Numbered from the stretch's first letter, positions 24,990 through 33,804 are shown. The stretch: DNA of 35,169 nt from Phenylobacterium sp. (GCF_030697305.1 NZ_JAUYQL010000041.1:1-35169), one strand, 5' to 3'. Translations and numbers: made by a program. Notes: generated by a model from the sequence alone, not told the origin.

Positions 24990-25832
24990 ATGAGCGATTT
25001 CGCACAAGCTGGCGAAATGCCTAGCACGCCCCAAACCGACACGCCCGAACCCGTCACGCCCCGCGCCGCCGCGACCATCATGCTGCTGCGCGACGAGCCC
25101 GGCTTCGAAGTCCTGATGGTCAAACGCCATCACCAGATCGACTTCGCGTCGGGCGCTCTGGTGTTCCCGGGCGGCAAGAGCCATGCGGGCGACCACGATC
25201 AGGCCTGGCGCGACTGGACGATCGGCTGGGACGACCATGACGCCGACCAGCGGGGCTTGCGCATCGCCGCCATCCGCGAGGTCTTTGAAGAGGCCGGCAT
25301 CCTGCTCGCCCGCCATTCCGACGGCCGCTCGATCGGCGGCGAGGCCTGTCCGATGGAGGTGCGCAAGGCGGTGGACGCCGGTGAGACAGCCTTCCTCGAC
25401 GTGGTCCGCGATCTCGACGCCAAGCTGGACCTGGGCGCGCTCACGGTGTTCGCCCACTGGGTCACGCCGCAGTGGATGCCCAAGCGCTTCGATACCTGGT
25501 TCTATACGGCCAAGGCGCCGGACGACCAGCTCGCAGCCTGCGACGGGCATGAGACGGTGGACGCCGAATGGATCGCGCCGTCCGAGGCGGTGCGCCTGGC
25601 GCTGACGGGCGAGAAGAACGTCATCTTCCCGACCCGCATGAATCTGCAGTTGCTGGCCGAAGCGGCCGATGCCGGCGATGCGGTCGTGCGTGCCGGTGCG
25701 CGCACCATCGTCACAGTGCAGCCCAAGCTGCTGGAGAAGGACGGGAGTCGCTTCCTCGTGCTGCCCCTGGACGCCGGTTACGGCGATGTGGCCGAACCCA
25801 TGGCCGCGCCCGCGCCAGCCGGCGCCGCCTAG
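24990..25832 (+). CDS. NUDT19-like Nudix hydrolase
   Basis: 280 residues. The Nudix motif is present but split: the Gly part is GGKSHAGD near residues 58-66 and the catalytic REVFEEAGILL begins at Arg96, about 20 residues further than in the canonical GX5EX7REUXEEXGU box. This long insertion is typical of the NUDT19/RP2 subgroup, whose animal members act on acyl-CoA in peroxisomes. Metal-binding Glu97, Glu100 and Glu101 are intact. The VTPQWMPKRFDTWFY segment further on is also a hallmark of this subgroup. The likely substrate is a CoA ester or other nucleoside diphosphate derivative. ATG 24990 has only a weak Shine-Dalgarno; ATG at about 25018 is not in a better context. Confidence 0.9.
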   Translation: MSDFAQAGEMPSTPQTDTPEPVTPRAAATIMLLRDEPGFEVLMVKRHHQIDFASGALVFPGGKSHAGDHDQAWRDWTIGWDDHDADQRGLRIAAIREVFEEAGILLARHSDGRSIGGEACPMEVRKAVDAGETAFLDVVRDLDAKLDLGALTVFAHWVTPQWMPKRFDTWFYTAKAPDDQLAACDGHETVDAEWIAPSEAVRLALTGEKNVIFPTRMNLQLLAEAADAGDAVVRAGARTIVTVQPKLLEKDGSRFLVLPLDAGYGDVAEPMAAPAPAGAA

Positions 25833-25919
25833 GTTGTTCCGGATTGGCTAGGCTGAACTAGAGCCAGCCCTTCTCCCCTTGCGGAAGAAGGACGCGGAAT
25901 GGGTCGGGCCTATCCCGCC

Positions 25920-26402
25920 TCAGGCTCCGGATTCGGTGACCCGGCGTTCCAGTTCCTGGATCAGGATCTGACCGACCGGGTGTTGGTCGGTGCGGATATC
26001 GTCGCGGATCGCCGCCTTCACCGCGTCGATGTGGGCGTCGATCAGCACCATCGGCGCCTCGACGCGCTTCTCCTTGTCGTCGATCAGCTTGCACAGCGAA
26101 CCGGCGATGCGGGTGATCAGCGGGAATTCGTACGTCGCGCCCAGGCCCTTCAGGTCATGGGCGCGCAGGTAAAGCGACTCCATGGTCTCGGGCGTCGCGC
26201 CTTCGGTCTTCACCCGCTGGCGGGCGGCTTCGAGCTTGGTCACTTCGTCCTGCAGCCATTGGGCGAAATTGCCGGACAGGCTCTTCAGAGCCGCCTCGGC
26301 CTTGGCGATGGCGCTCGGATCGATAGCGCCGAAGCGACCGCCGACCTTTAGACGAAGGGTGTTCGGGACCTGGATCACCTGTCCAGAGTTCTGCTGGCTC
26401 AC
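25920..26402 (-). CDS. histidine phosphotransfer (Hpt) domain protein
   Basis: 160 residues, a free-standing Hpt four-helix bundle. The phospho-acceptor is His82 in YLRAHDLKGLGATYEF, matching HxLKG with the small residues that pack the next helix. There is no kinase ATP-binding domain. The N-terminal ~35 residues (GQVIQVPNTLRLKVGG) are a family-like lead of unknown role. The start is GTG at 26402, with AGGAG about 7 nt upstream. It could relay phosphate from the receiver of the hybrid kinase at 21747-23552 to a response regulator encoded elsewhere, since none lies in the window. It is 76 bp downstream of nadK on the same strand and may be cotranscribed. Confidence 0.88.
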   Translation of the reverse strand: MSQQNSGQVIQVPNTLRLKVGGRFGAIDPSAIAKAEAALKSLSGNFAQWLQDEVTKLEAARQRVKTEGATPETMESLYLRAHDLKGLGATYEFPLITRIAGSLCKLIDDKEKRVEAPMVLIDAHIDAVKAAIRDDIRTDQHPVGQILIQELERRVTESGA

Positions 26403-26478
26403 GAGCGGTCTCCTAGAGAATTCTGCCCGTAAGATAGGTGGGATGCGTTAATAACCCATGAGGCTCAGGCGACTGTTT

Positions 26479-27261
26479 TCAGACGGAAAACTGCTCGGCC
26501 AGCATGCGCTCTTCCAGGCTCCGTCCCGCATCAAACAGCATCGTCAAGCTGACGCTCCGATCCTCGGTGACGCTGACGTCGATAACGTCACGCACCTCGA
26601 AATTGTCGGCCACCGCGCTGACCGGTCGCTTCTCGGCCTCCAGGATCTGGAACTGCACGGTGGCGGCGTGCGGCAGCAGCGCGCCGCGCCAGCGCCTGGG
26701 ACGGAACGCGCTGATCGGGGTCAGGGCCAGCACCTTGGCGTCGAGCGGAATGATCGGTCCGTGCGCCGACAGGTTGTAGGCGGTGGAGCCCGCCGGCGTC
26801 GCCAGCATCGCCCCGTCGCACTGCAACTCGTCCATCCGCGTCTTGCCGTCGATGAGGATCCGCAGCTTGGCGGTCTGGCGCGTCTGGCGCAGCAGCGACA
26901 CCTCGTTGATCGCCAGCGCCTCGTGCGCTCTGCCGTCGGCGTCGATTGCGGTCATCCGCAGCGGATGGATCACCGCGCGCTCGGCCGCCTCGATGCGCTC
27001 CAGCAGGTGATCCTCGCTGTACTCGTTCATCAGGAATCCGACCGAGCCGCGGTTCATGCCGTAGATCGGCTTGGGCTCGTCGATGCGGGCATGCAGCGTC
27101 TCGAGCATGAAGCCGTCGCCGCCCAGGGCGACGATCACGCGCGCCTCGCCAGGCGCCGCGCCGCCATAGCGGCCGATCAGTCGTTCGCGCGCTTCCTGCG
27201 CCTCAGGGCGGTCGCTGGCGACGAAGGCGACGCGGTTCACGAGAGGCTCGAGTTTCGACAT
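26479..27261 (-). CDS. nadK: NAD kinase
   Basis: 260 residues, normal for the short alphaproteobacterial form. It phosphorylates NAD to NADP with ATP or polyphosphate. Motifs: [11 protein letters not shown] (catalytic GGDG with Asp), [10 protein letters not shown], and [15 protein letters not shown], which binds NAD and is diagnostic for the family. ATG 27261 ([13 protein letters not shown]) is chosen because the longer open frame to 27393 runs over the end of the upstream DUF2336 gene with Arg/Ser-rich, non-family sequence. It lies 34 bp downstream of the second DUF2336 gene and upstream of the Hpt gene on the same strand. Confidence 0.96.
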   Translation of the reverse strand: MSKLEPLVNRVAFVASDRPEAQEARERLIGRYGGAAPGEARVIVALGGDGFMLETLHARIDEPKPIYGMNRGSVGFLMNEYSEDHLLERIEAAERAVIHPLRMTAIDADGRAHEALAINEVSLLRQTRQTAKLRILIDGKTRMDELQCDGAMLATPAGSTAYNLSAHGPIIPLDAKVLALTPISAFRPRRWRGALLPHAATVQFQILEAEKRPVSAVADNFEVRDVIDVSVTEDRSVSLTMLFDAGRSLEERMLAEQFSV

Positions 27262-27295
27262 TTCGCCGCCACAAGCGCCCAGCCCGAGCGGCTTG

Positions 27296-28417
27296 TCAAA
27301 CCGTGCGGATGGCTTGGCGGAAGGCGGCTCCGGCGACCGCCGGCGAGAACGATCCGAACGCGCCGATCGCACGCCGCGCGCCCTCGTCGCCACCGTCGGG
27401 GTGGCCGCCGTTCAGCCGTCGCACGAGGTCCAGGATCGTCGGGAACACGCTCCGGTCGATGGCCACTGCAGCGCAGGCCAGGCCCAACAGTTCCGGTTGT
27501 TTGCTGTCGATCGCGCGTCGCACATCATCGGCTTCGAACCGGCCAAGCGCCGCGAGCGCAGTGACGAACAGGCTGAGCTTGCGCTCACGCAACGCCCGCA
27601 GCAGGTATCCCGGCCGCAGTTGTCCCGCACTCTGCAGCTTGGCGACCAGCCGCCGCTCCATGTCCTCGCGCTCGTCCTCGCGCGTCCAGACCACGGCGCT
27701 GGACGCTTCGTTGACGATTCCGCCGTGCGCCTCGCGCACTGCGTCGGCCAGCACGGCGTCCAGCGCCGCCGTGTCCAGGCGGAAGCGGCTGGCCAGCGAC
27801 TGACGAAGCGATTGGCCGATCCAGACGTAAAGTTGTTGGGCGAGGTCAGTGGTCAATTCCGGGTGGCGGACCAGCGGTGATCGCAGCGAGGCGATGCGCC
27901 GCGACGCCTCCACCAGTTTCACCATGTCCGCGGGGGTCAGGTGTGTGGCTGTATTGGCGGCGAGGGCGGTCAATACCGCCGGCTCCGCCTGTTGCAGGAT
28001 GGCGGCCACGACGGGCGGGCCAAGCCTCGGCCGGCGCGCCACTTCGATCTGATGGTCCAGCGTGGCTTCGAGCAGCAGGCGGACCAGGTCCTGGTCCTTG
28101 AGCACAGGACTCGCCGCGATGATCGGCGCGGCGATCTCTATGTCGTCCAGCGCCAGCACGTTGACCAGCGCCGCAGGCGCCCACGCGGCGCTCGCCAACT
28201 TCTCGGCGAGACGCTTGCGGATATCGCGTTCGGCCTCGACGACGACGCTCATGAAGATCGAGGAGAGCAGCGCCTGCACGGGCGGCGCGTTCATCACCCG
28301 TCCGCTTTGGCTCGTGTCGCACAATTCCACGAGCGCCAGCAGCAGGTGCCCCCGGTCGGCGGGGGCCCGGCTTCTCGCGAGTTGCAGCAGGCTGTCGGTG
28401 CTCGCGGCCACGCCCAA
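27296..28417 (-). CDS. DUF2336-family protein (second copy)
   Basis: 373 residues, helical repeats throughout ('[42 protein letters not shown]', '[28 protein letters not shown]', '[19 protein letters not shown]'), the same architecture as the protein at 23741-24889 but clearly diverged, with the C-terminal half closer to '[28 protein letters not shown]', the conserved end of the family. Function unknown. Start uncertain: TTG at 28417 or GTG at 28411; neither has a strong Shine-Dalgarno. It heads a likely minus-strand transcription unit with nadK and the Hpt gene. Upstream is an AT-rich patch with TATAAAAA (28471-28478) and two TTAA sites. Confidence 0.85.
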   Translation of the reverse strand: MGVAASTDSLLQLARSRAPADRGHLLLALVELCDTSQSGRVMNAPPVQALLSSIFMSVVVEAERDIRKRLAEKLASAAWAPAALVNVLALDDIEIAAPIIAASPVLKDQDLVRLLLEATLDHQIEVARRPRLGPPVVAAILQQAEPAVLTALAANTATHLTPADMVKLVEASRRIASLRSPLVRHPELTTDLAQQLYVWIGQSLRQSLASRFRLDTAALDAVLADAVREAHGGIVNEASSAVVWTREDEREDMERRLVAKLQSAGQLRPGYLLRALRERKLSLFVTALAALGRFEADDVRRAIDSKQPELLGLACAAVAIDRSVFPTILDLVRRLNGGHPDGGDEGARRAIGAFGSFSPAVAGAAFRQAIRTV

Positions 28418-28652
28418 TCCACGATCCGTCTGTTGATGTCGGTTAAGCCACCGTGACCATCATCTCAGGGTATAAAAACATGCTTAACGCCACCTCGCCA
28501 TCCGGCTTCACGTCGTGCCTGGGTTTGCGGGTAAGACGCGATTGACCAGCAGCTTCGCTTTGGCGTCGAACGCCTGGAACGCGGGGTATTTCAGCGCCGC
28601 AACCTACAGCCATAGTTCTGTTACTGGACGGGGCGCATAAGGACCCCCTAAG

Positions 28653-28684
28653 AGGCGCTTTAAATCCTTGATTGATAAGCGCCT
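28653..28684. promoter_or_regulatory. perfect 8-bp inverted repeat upstream of the RND operon
   Basis: AGGCGCTT (28653-28660) and AAGCGCCT (28677-28684) are exact inverted copies with 16 bases between, the gap being AT-rich. The right arm ends 8 nt before the GGAG Shine-Dalgarno (28693-28696) of the adaptor gene. It could be an operator for a dimeric repressor such as a TetR-type regulator, or a leader hairpin. The remainder of 28418-28652 shows no gene I can support. Confidence 0.45.
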
Positions 28685-28705
28685 GCGGCGACGGAGTTCG
28701 ACGGT

Positions 28706-29893
28706 TTGCTACGACGGCATTTCTTCCTCGCGGGCGCCTTGGTGATCCTTCTCGCCATGATCGTCGTCGGCGGGCTGAAGCTGGCGACACGTCACTCCGG
28801 CCCTAACCAGGCGGCCGCCGGCGCGCCCGCAGGCAAGGGCGGCCCAGGCGGACCTGGCGGGCGCGGCGGCATGGCCGCCCAGGTCTCGACCACCACGGTG
28901 ACCGAACGCACCTTCGTCGAGGCCATCGACGTCCTCGGCGTCGCCAAGGGGCGCCAGTCCGTCACCCTCAGCGCGGCGGCGACCCAGCTTGTGCAAAAGG
29001 TCAACTTCACCGACGGCCAGAGCGTTGGGCGCGGCGCGGTGCTCGTCGAGTTGAAGGATTCCGAGCAGGACGCCGGTCTGGAACAGGCGCGGGCCAAGCT
29101 CGTCCAGGCCCAGCGCGCCTACGATCGTTGGAAGGCCCTGTCGGCCAAGGGCTTCGCGGCCAAGGCGTCCGTCGATCAGTATGAGGCCGACTATCAGAGC
29201 GCCGTCGCGGACGTGCGCGCCGCCGAAGCCCGCCGCAACGACCGGCTGATCCGCGCGCCGTTCGCCGGCGTCGTCGGACTTTCGGACATCGCTCCCGGCG
29301 CGCTGGTCAATCCAGGCGCGGTGATCGCCACCCTGGACGATCTGTCGGCGGTGCGCGTCGATTTCGAAGTTCCAGAACGCTACGTCGCCTCGCTGCGGGA
29401 CGGCCAGCCGATCGTCGCCCACGCCGACGCCTATCCCGACCAGGCCATCGCCGGGCGGATCGCCAAGCTCGACACCCGGGTCGACCCGAACACTCACGCC
29501 ATCACCGCCCGCGCCGAATTCCCCAATCCCGGGGGCAGGCTGCGTCCCGGGATGCTGATGCGCGTCGCCATCGCGCGCGGTGAACATCAGGGCCTGTCGG
29601 CGCAGGAATCGGCAGTTTCCGTGCAGGGCGATTCGGCCTTCGTGTTTGTGCTGGTCACCCAAGGCGAGCGTACGGTCGCCGAACGGCGCCCGGTGGTCAC
29701 GGGTGAGCGGCAGCAAGGCTATGTCGAGCTGATCGAAGGCGTGCAGGCCGGTGATCGCATCGTCGCCGATGGGCTCAACAAGGTGCAGAGCGGGCAGACG
29801 GTGAAGGTTGTCGGTCAGGGCTCGGCGCGACCGCGCGCCGGTGCAGGCGGCGGCGCTCCCGTTTCGACGCCGCCGAGGCGACCTACGGCATGA
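28706..29893 (+). CDS. RND efflux periplasmic adaptor (membrane fusion protein)
   Basis: 395 residues. A single N-terminal transmembrane/signal anchor is at about 5-28, then a Gly/Ala/Pro-rich linker (28-55). The lipoyl and hairpin halves follow ('VNFTDGQSVGRGAVLVELKD', 'ARAKLVQAQRAYDRWKALSAKGFAAKASVDQYEADYQSA'), then the second lipoyl half (RAPFAGVVGLSDIAPGALVNPG), beta-barrel and membrane-proximal domains. It joins the inner-membrane pump to an outer-membrane channel. The start is TTG at 28706 with GGAG 9 nt upstream. The stop overlaps the pump start as ATGA, so translation is coupled. It belongs to the family of MexC/MdtA/AcrA-like adaptors; the substrate is unknown. Confidence 0.93.
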   Translation: MLRRHFFLAGALVILLAMIVVGGLKLATRHSGPNQAAAGAPAGKGGPGGPGGRGGMAAQVSTTTVTERTFVEAIDVLGVAKGRQSVTLSAAATQLVQKVNFTDGQSVGRGAVLVELKDSEQDAGLEQARAKLVQAQRAYDRWKALSAKGFAAKASVDQYEADYQSAVADVRAAEARRNDRLIRAPFAGVVGLSDIAPGALVNPGAVIATLDDLSAVRVDFEVPERYVASLRDGQPIVAHADAYPDQAIAGRIAKLDTRVDPNTHAITARAEFPNPGGRLRPGMLMRVAIARGEHQGLSAQESAVSVQGDSAFVFVLVTQGERTVAERRPVVTGERQQGYVELIEGVQAGDRIVADGLNKVQSGQTVKVVGQGSARPRAGAGGGAPVSTPPRRPTA

Positions 29894-32800
29894 TGCTGTC
29901 GGACGTCTCCGTTCGTCGGCCTGTGCTCGCGGCGGTCGCCGCGATCATCCTGTGCGTGATCGGCGCGGCGGCCTTCATCACCCTTCCGGTGCGCGAACTG
30001 CCCAGCGTCGACCCGCCCATCGTCTCGGTGCAGACCAACTATCGCGGCGCCTCAGCCGAGGTCATCGAAGAGCGTATCACCGAAGTCATCGAACAGCAGG
30101 TCGCTGGTATCGAGGGCATCGACCGGGTGAACTCCTCGTCACGCGACGGCGTCTCGCGGATCAATATCTCCTTCACCCTCGACCGTAACCTGGATACGGC
30201 CGCCAACGACGTGCGCGACGCGGTCTCACGGGTGATTGCGCGCCTTCCCGATCAGGCCGATGCGCCGCAGATCGCCAAGGCCGACGCCGACGCCCAACCG
30301 ATCATGTTCCTGAGCTTCAGCTCGACGAAGCTGAACCGGCTCGAACTCACCGACTACGCCCAACGCTACCTGGTGGAGCGGTTCTCCACCGTACCCGGCG
30401 TCGCCGCCGTCGGCGTCGGCGGGGCGCAGACCTACACCATGCGCATCTGGCTGGACCCAGAAGCGATGGCCGCGCGCGGGGTGACAGTCGACGATGTCGA
30501 GAACGCTCTGAACAGCCAGAACCTCGAGCTGCCGGCAGGTTCGCTGGAGGCGCCGGCGAAGGATTTCACCATCCGCGTCGCCCGCGGCTATTCAACGCCG
30601 GCACAGTTCGCCCAGCTCCCGGTGGTCCCCGCCAGCCGGACCGCCAGTGCGACGACGGGGTCCAGTTCCGCCCCCTACGTCACCAGGCTTGGCGACATCG
30701 CCAGGGTGGAGGAGGGGCCTGACGAGCGACGTCGCTCGTTCCGCTCCAACGGCCGCGAACTGGTCAGCCTGCCGATCACCCGCCAGTCGCAGGCCAATGA
30801 CCTGGATATTTCCCATGGCGTGCGCGAACAGCTCCCGGAGATCAATCGTTCGTTGCCGGCCGGCACTAAGCTCGAGGTGGCGATCGACTTCACCCAGTTC
30901 ACGGAGGAAGCGATCAAAGAAGTGTGGATCACCATGGGCATCTCGCTCGGGCTGGTGGCCATCGTGAACTTCCTGTTCCTGGGCACCTGGCGCGCGGCGC
31001 TGATCCCGTCGATCGTCGCCCCGATCTGCATCCTGTCGGCGTTCATCGTGATGGCCCCATTGGGCTTCTCAATCAACTTGCTGACCCTGTTGGCCCTGGT
31101 GCTGGCCATCGGCCTGGTGGTCGACGACGCCATCGTGGTGGTCGAGAATATCCAACGCCGCATCGACGAGGGCGAGCCGCCGCTGATCGCCGCCCAGCGC
31201 GGCGCGCGCCAGGTGTTCTTCGCCGTGGTGGCGACGACGGTCGTGCTGATTTCGGTGTTCGCGCCGCTGATGTTCATGCCTGGCTACATCGGCCGGTTGT
31301 TCGTGGAGCTCGCGGTGGCGATCACCGCGGCGGTCGCGTTCTCGGCGTTGTTGGCGCTCAGCCTGTCGCCGATGCTGGCCTCGAAGCTGCTTCGCCCCGC
31401 CAAGGGCGAGGGCTGGGTCGCGCGTAGCGTCGACGACGGCATGACGCGGCTGCGCAATTCCTACCACGCGACGCTTGAGATGATGCTGGGCCGCCGTGTG
31501 GCCAGCATCGCCACCTCGCTGGTCGTCCTGGTGCTGGCGTTGATGGCTGTGGGCGTGTTCGCCTCGCTGCCCCGCGAGCTGGTGCCGAACGAGGACCGCC
31601 GGCGGGTGAACTACAACATCAGCGGGCCCGAAGGCGCCGGCTACGACTACACCAAGGCCGCCAGCGCGCAGGTGGAGGCGCGGCTGCTGAAGCTGCTCGC
31701 CGACGGGGTGATCCAGCGTTACGTGCTGTCGACGCCGGGCTTTGGTTCGTCCCAGTTCAACACCGCCGGCGGCAACGCCATCCTCAGCCCGGACGCCAAG
31801 ATAACCTCCGAGGAACTGGCCGCCCAGCTCAACCGCGAACTCAGTTCGGTGACCTCTGCGCGGGTCGTGGCCTCCGTCCAGCCGAGCCTCCAACGCGGCG
31901 GAGGGGGCGGCGGTGGCGGCGGTGGGGCCAGCGTGTCGGTGATCGTGCTGGGCAACGAATATCCCGAGATCGAGCGCTCGGCGAAAATCCTGATGCAGGC
32001 GGCGGAGGGTAACCCGGGCTTGGCGCGGGCGCGCCTCGACTACGAACCGACCTCGCCGCGCCTGCTGGTCAATGTCGATCGCGACCGCGCCCTGTCGTTG
32101 GGCGTCTCGGCCCAGGCCATTGGGCGCGCGCTGGAGACCATGTTCGGCTCGCGCAAGGTCACCACCTACATCCGCAACGGCCAGGAATACGACGTCATCC
32201 TGCAGACCGATCGCGAGCGCCGCGAGAGCGAGAGCGACCTGCGCAAACTCTATGTCCGCTCCGCGTCCGGCGACGCCGTGCCGCTGTCGTCTGTAGTCAC
32301 CACACAGGTGCGCGGCGACACCCCCGACCGATCGCGCCTCGACCGACTGCGATCGATCTCGGTCCAGGTGCAGCTCAACCCCGGCTACACGGTGGGCGAG
32401 GCGGTGAGCTTCTTCCAGGCGGAGATCGCCAAGCAGCCAGGGCTGACCATCAAGTGGGGCGGTCAGGCGCGCGACTACCTCGAAGCCGGCGGGGCGGTCG
32501 GGCTCGCCTTCGCAATGGCGCTGCTACTGGTGTTTCTGGTCCTCGCCGCTCAGTTCGAAAGCTGGATACATCCGGCGGTGATCATGCTCACCGTGCCGGT
32601 TGCGGCGCTTGGCGGGCTGTTCGGCCTGCTGATCGCCGGCTCGACGGTCAACACCTACAGCCAGATCGGGCTGATCATCCTGGTCGGCATCGCCGCCAAG
32701 AACGGCATCCTGATCGTCGAGTTCGCCAACCAACTGCGCGACCGCGGCCTGTCGATCCGCGAGGCGGTGATCGAATCGGCCTCGCTCCGGCTGCGCCCGA

Positions 32801-33057
32801 TCATCATGACCTCGATCTCAGCCGCCGCCGGTGCGGTGCCGCTGATCCTGTGGGGCGGCGCGGGCGGCGCCAGCCGCAAGACAATCGGCGTGGTGATCTT
32901 CTTCGGCGCGATCTTCACCACCCTGGTGACGCTGTTCGTGGTGCCGGTGTTCTACAACATGCTGGCTCGCTTCACGAAGTCGCCCCAGGCGACCGCGCGG
33001 CGCATCGAGGCCTTTGAGACCATGGAAGAAACCCGTCCCGCCAACGCCGCCGAATAG
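29890..33057 (+). CDS. RND-family inner-membrane efflux pump (AcrB/MexF-like)
   Basis: 1055 residues, typical of the HAE1 drug-exporting RND class. Twelve transmembrane helices and two large periplasmic loops are apparent, with motif FITLPVRELPSVDPP near the N terminus. The proton-relay pair Asp412-Asp413 sits in GLVVDDAIVVVEN (TM4), and IGLIILVGIAAKNGILIVEF lies in TM10-11. It is a proton-driven exporter of amphipathic compounds. An unusual run of ten glycines (residues 670-679), beginning just after SLQRG, lies in the second periplasmic loop. The gene is coupled to the adaptor by ATGA. No outer-membrane factor gene follows; a shared channel elsewhere is likely. A 6-bp GC hairpin follows the stop. 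Confidence 0.95.
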   Translation: MMLSDVSVRRPVLAAVAAIILCVIGAAAFITLPVRELPSVDPPIVSVQTNYRGASAEVIEERITEVIEQQVAGIEGIDRVNSSSRDGVSRINISFTLDRNLDTAANDVRDAVSRVIARLPDQADAPQIAKADADAQPIMFLSFSSTKLNRLELTDYAQRYLVERFSTVPGVAAVGVGGAQTYTMRIWLDPEAMAARGVTVDDVENALNSQNLELPAGSLEAPAKDFTIRVARGYSTPAQFAQLPVVPASRTASATTGSSSAPYVTRLGDIARVEEGPDERRRSFRSNGRELVSLPITRQSQANDLDISHGVREQLPEINRSLPAGTKLEVAIDFTQFTEEAIKEVWITMGISLGLVAIVNFLFLGTWRAALIPSIVAPICILSAFIVMAPLGFSINLLTLLALVLAIGLVVDDAIVVVENIQRRIDEGEPPLIAAQRGARQVFFAVVATTVVLISVFAPLMFMPGYIGRLFVELAVAITAAVAFSALLALSLSPMLASKLLRPAKGEGWVARSVDDGMTRLRNSYHATLEMMLGRRVASIATSLVVLVLALMAVGVFASLPRELVPNEDRRRVNYNISGPEGAGYDYTKAASAQVEARLLKLLADGVIQRYVLSTPGFGSSQFNTAGGNAILSPDAKITSEELAAQLNRELSSVTSARVVASVQPSLQRGGGGGGGGGGASVSVIVLGNEYPEIERSAKILMQAAEGNPGLARARLDYEPTSPRLLVNVDRDRALSLGVSAQAIGRALETMFGSRKVTTYIRNGQEYDVILQTDRERRESESDLRKLYVRSASGDAVPLSSVVTTQVRGDTPDRSRLDRLRSISVQVQLNPGYTVGEAVSFFQAEIAKQPGLTIKWGGQARDYLEAGGAVGLAFAMALLLVFLVLAAQFESWIHPAVIMLTVPVAALGGLFGLLIAGSTVNTYSQIGLIILVGIAAKNGILIVEFANQLRDRGLSIREAVIESASLRLRPIIMTSISAAAGAVPLILWGGAGGASRKTIGVVIFFGAIFTTLVTLFVVPVFYNMLARFTKSPQATARRIEAFETMEETRPANAAE

Positions 33058-33075
33058 GCGCGTCGATGGCGGCGA

Positions 33076-33093
33076 CCGGCGGGGGAGCGCCGG
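33076..33093. terminator. GC-rich hairpin between convergent RND and cytochrome genes
   Basis: CCGGCG (33076-33081), loop GGGGAG, CGCCGG (33088-33093) form a perfect 6-bp stem 18 bp after the pump stop codon. No T-run follows on either strand. As it lies in a 184-bp convergent gap, it may be a weak two-way terminator. The rest of 33094-33241 is GC-rich without a recognisable gene. Confidence 0.35.
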
Positions 33094-33241
33094 CCGCGGC
33101 GCGAAGCGGGCGGGCTTGGCGGACCCCATCCGCGCCCGATCTCCGTCGCGCCAGGTTTGGGGGCGGGCGCGACATCGGCGCGACCCGACAGATGCAATGA
33201 CCAGCCGCGCCGCACAACGATGGGCTGCACTATGGAACCCG

Positions 33242-33751
33242 TCAAGGTTGTGTCTTGGGTTCCGTTACGGCAGGTTTGCCGGCGCCAGTCTCGACTTTCA
33301 AGTAGGCGATCAGGTCGACGCGGTCCTTCTCCGCCTTGATGCCGGCGAACGACATCTTTGTGCCTGGGAGGAAGGTCCGCGGGTTGGTCAACCATTGATC
33401 CAGGTGTGCGCCGTCCCAGACGAAACCGGCGGCCTTCACCGCATCCGAATAGGCGAAACCTTCGACCGAGCCCGCCTTGCGGCCGAACACGCCGTAGAGG
33501 TTAGGCCCGGTCATGTTGCGCCCGCCCGGCGCGATCGTGTGGCACGAGCGGCAGACCCCGAATTGGCGTTCTCCGTTCTCCAGGTCGCCGGTGTTGTACG
33601 GGGCTGGCAGGCTGGCCAGCGCCGCCTGCTTCTCGGCCGGGCTCAACGTCACCTCGACTGTGGTCTTCGATGCGCCGCCCGACGGCCCACAGGCCGAGAC
33701 CAGCAGCCCAGACGACAGGCAGATCGCCGCGAGGGCGCTCGAACGACTCAT
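33242..33751 (-). CDS. class I c-type cytochrome, lipoprotein
   Basis: 169 residues. It begins MSRSSALAAICLSSGLLVSAC, a lipoprotein signal with lipobox LVSAC (Cys21), so it would be membrane-tethered on the outside. The haem motif is CRSCH (Cys67, Cys70, His71), and the axial Met is Met133 in PGTKMSFAG, with the GPNLYGVFGRKAG loop between: the layout of mitochondrial-type cytochrome c / bacterial c2. ATG 33751 is chosen because the signal starts there; an upstream in-frame ATG at 33772 would add 7 residues. It could ferry electrons to an oxidase. No other respiratory gene lies in the window. Confidence 0.93.
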   Translation of the reverse strand: MSRSSALAAICLSSGLLVSACGPSGGASKTTVEVTLSPAEKQAALASLPAPYNTGDLENGERQFGVCRSCHTIAPGGRNMTGPNLYGVFGRKAGSVEGFAYSDAVKAAGFVWDGAHLDQWLTNPRTFLPGTKMSFAGIKAEKDRVDLIAYLKVETGAGKPAVTEPKTQP

Positions 33752-33804
33752 GCTGCTCACACTCCTGGGCACGTTTCCACGCTAGCCTCGCCGGCGGATG
33801 GCCG

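Noticed and set aside
28443..28790. Minus-strand open frame of 115 codons over the RND leader
   Set aside because: It overlaps the adaptor start and the inverted repeat, with Arg/Pro-rich non-family sequence.
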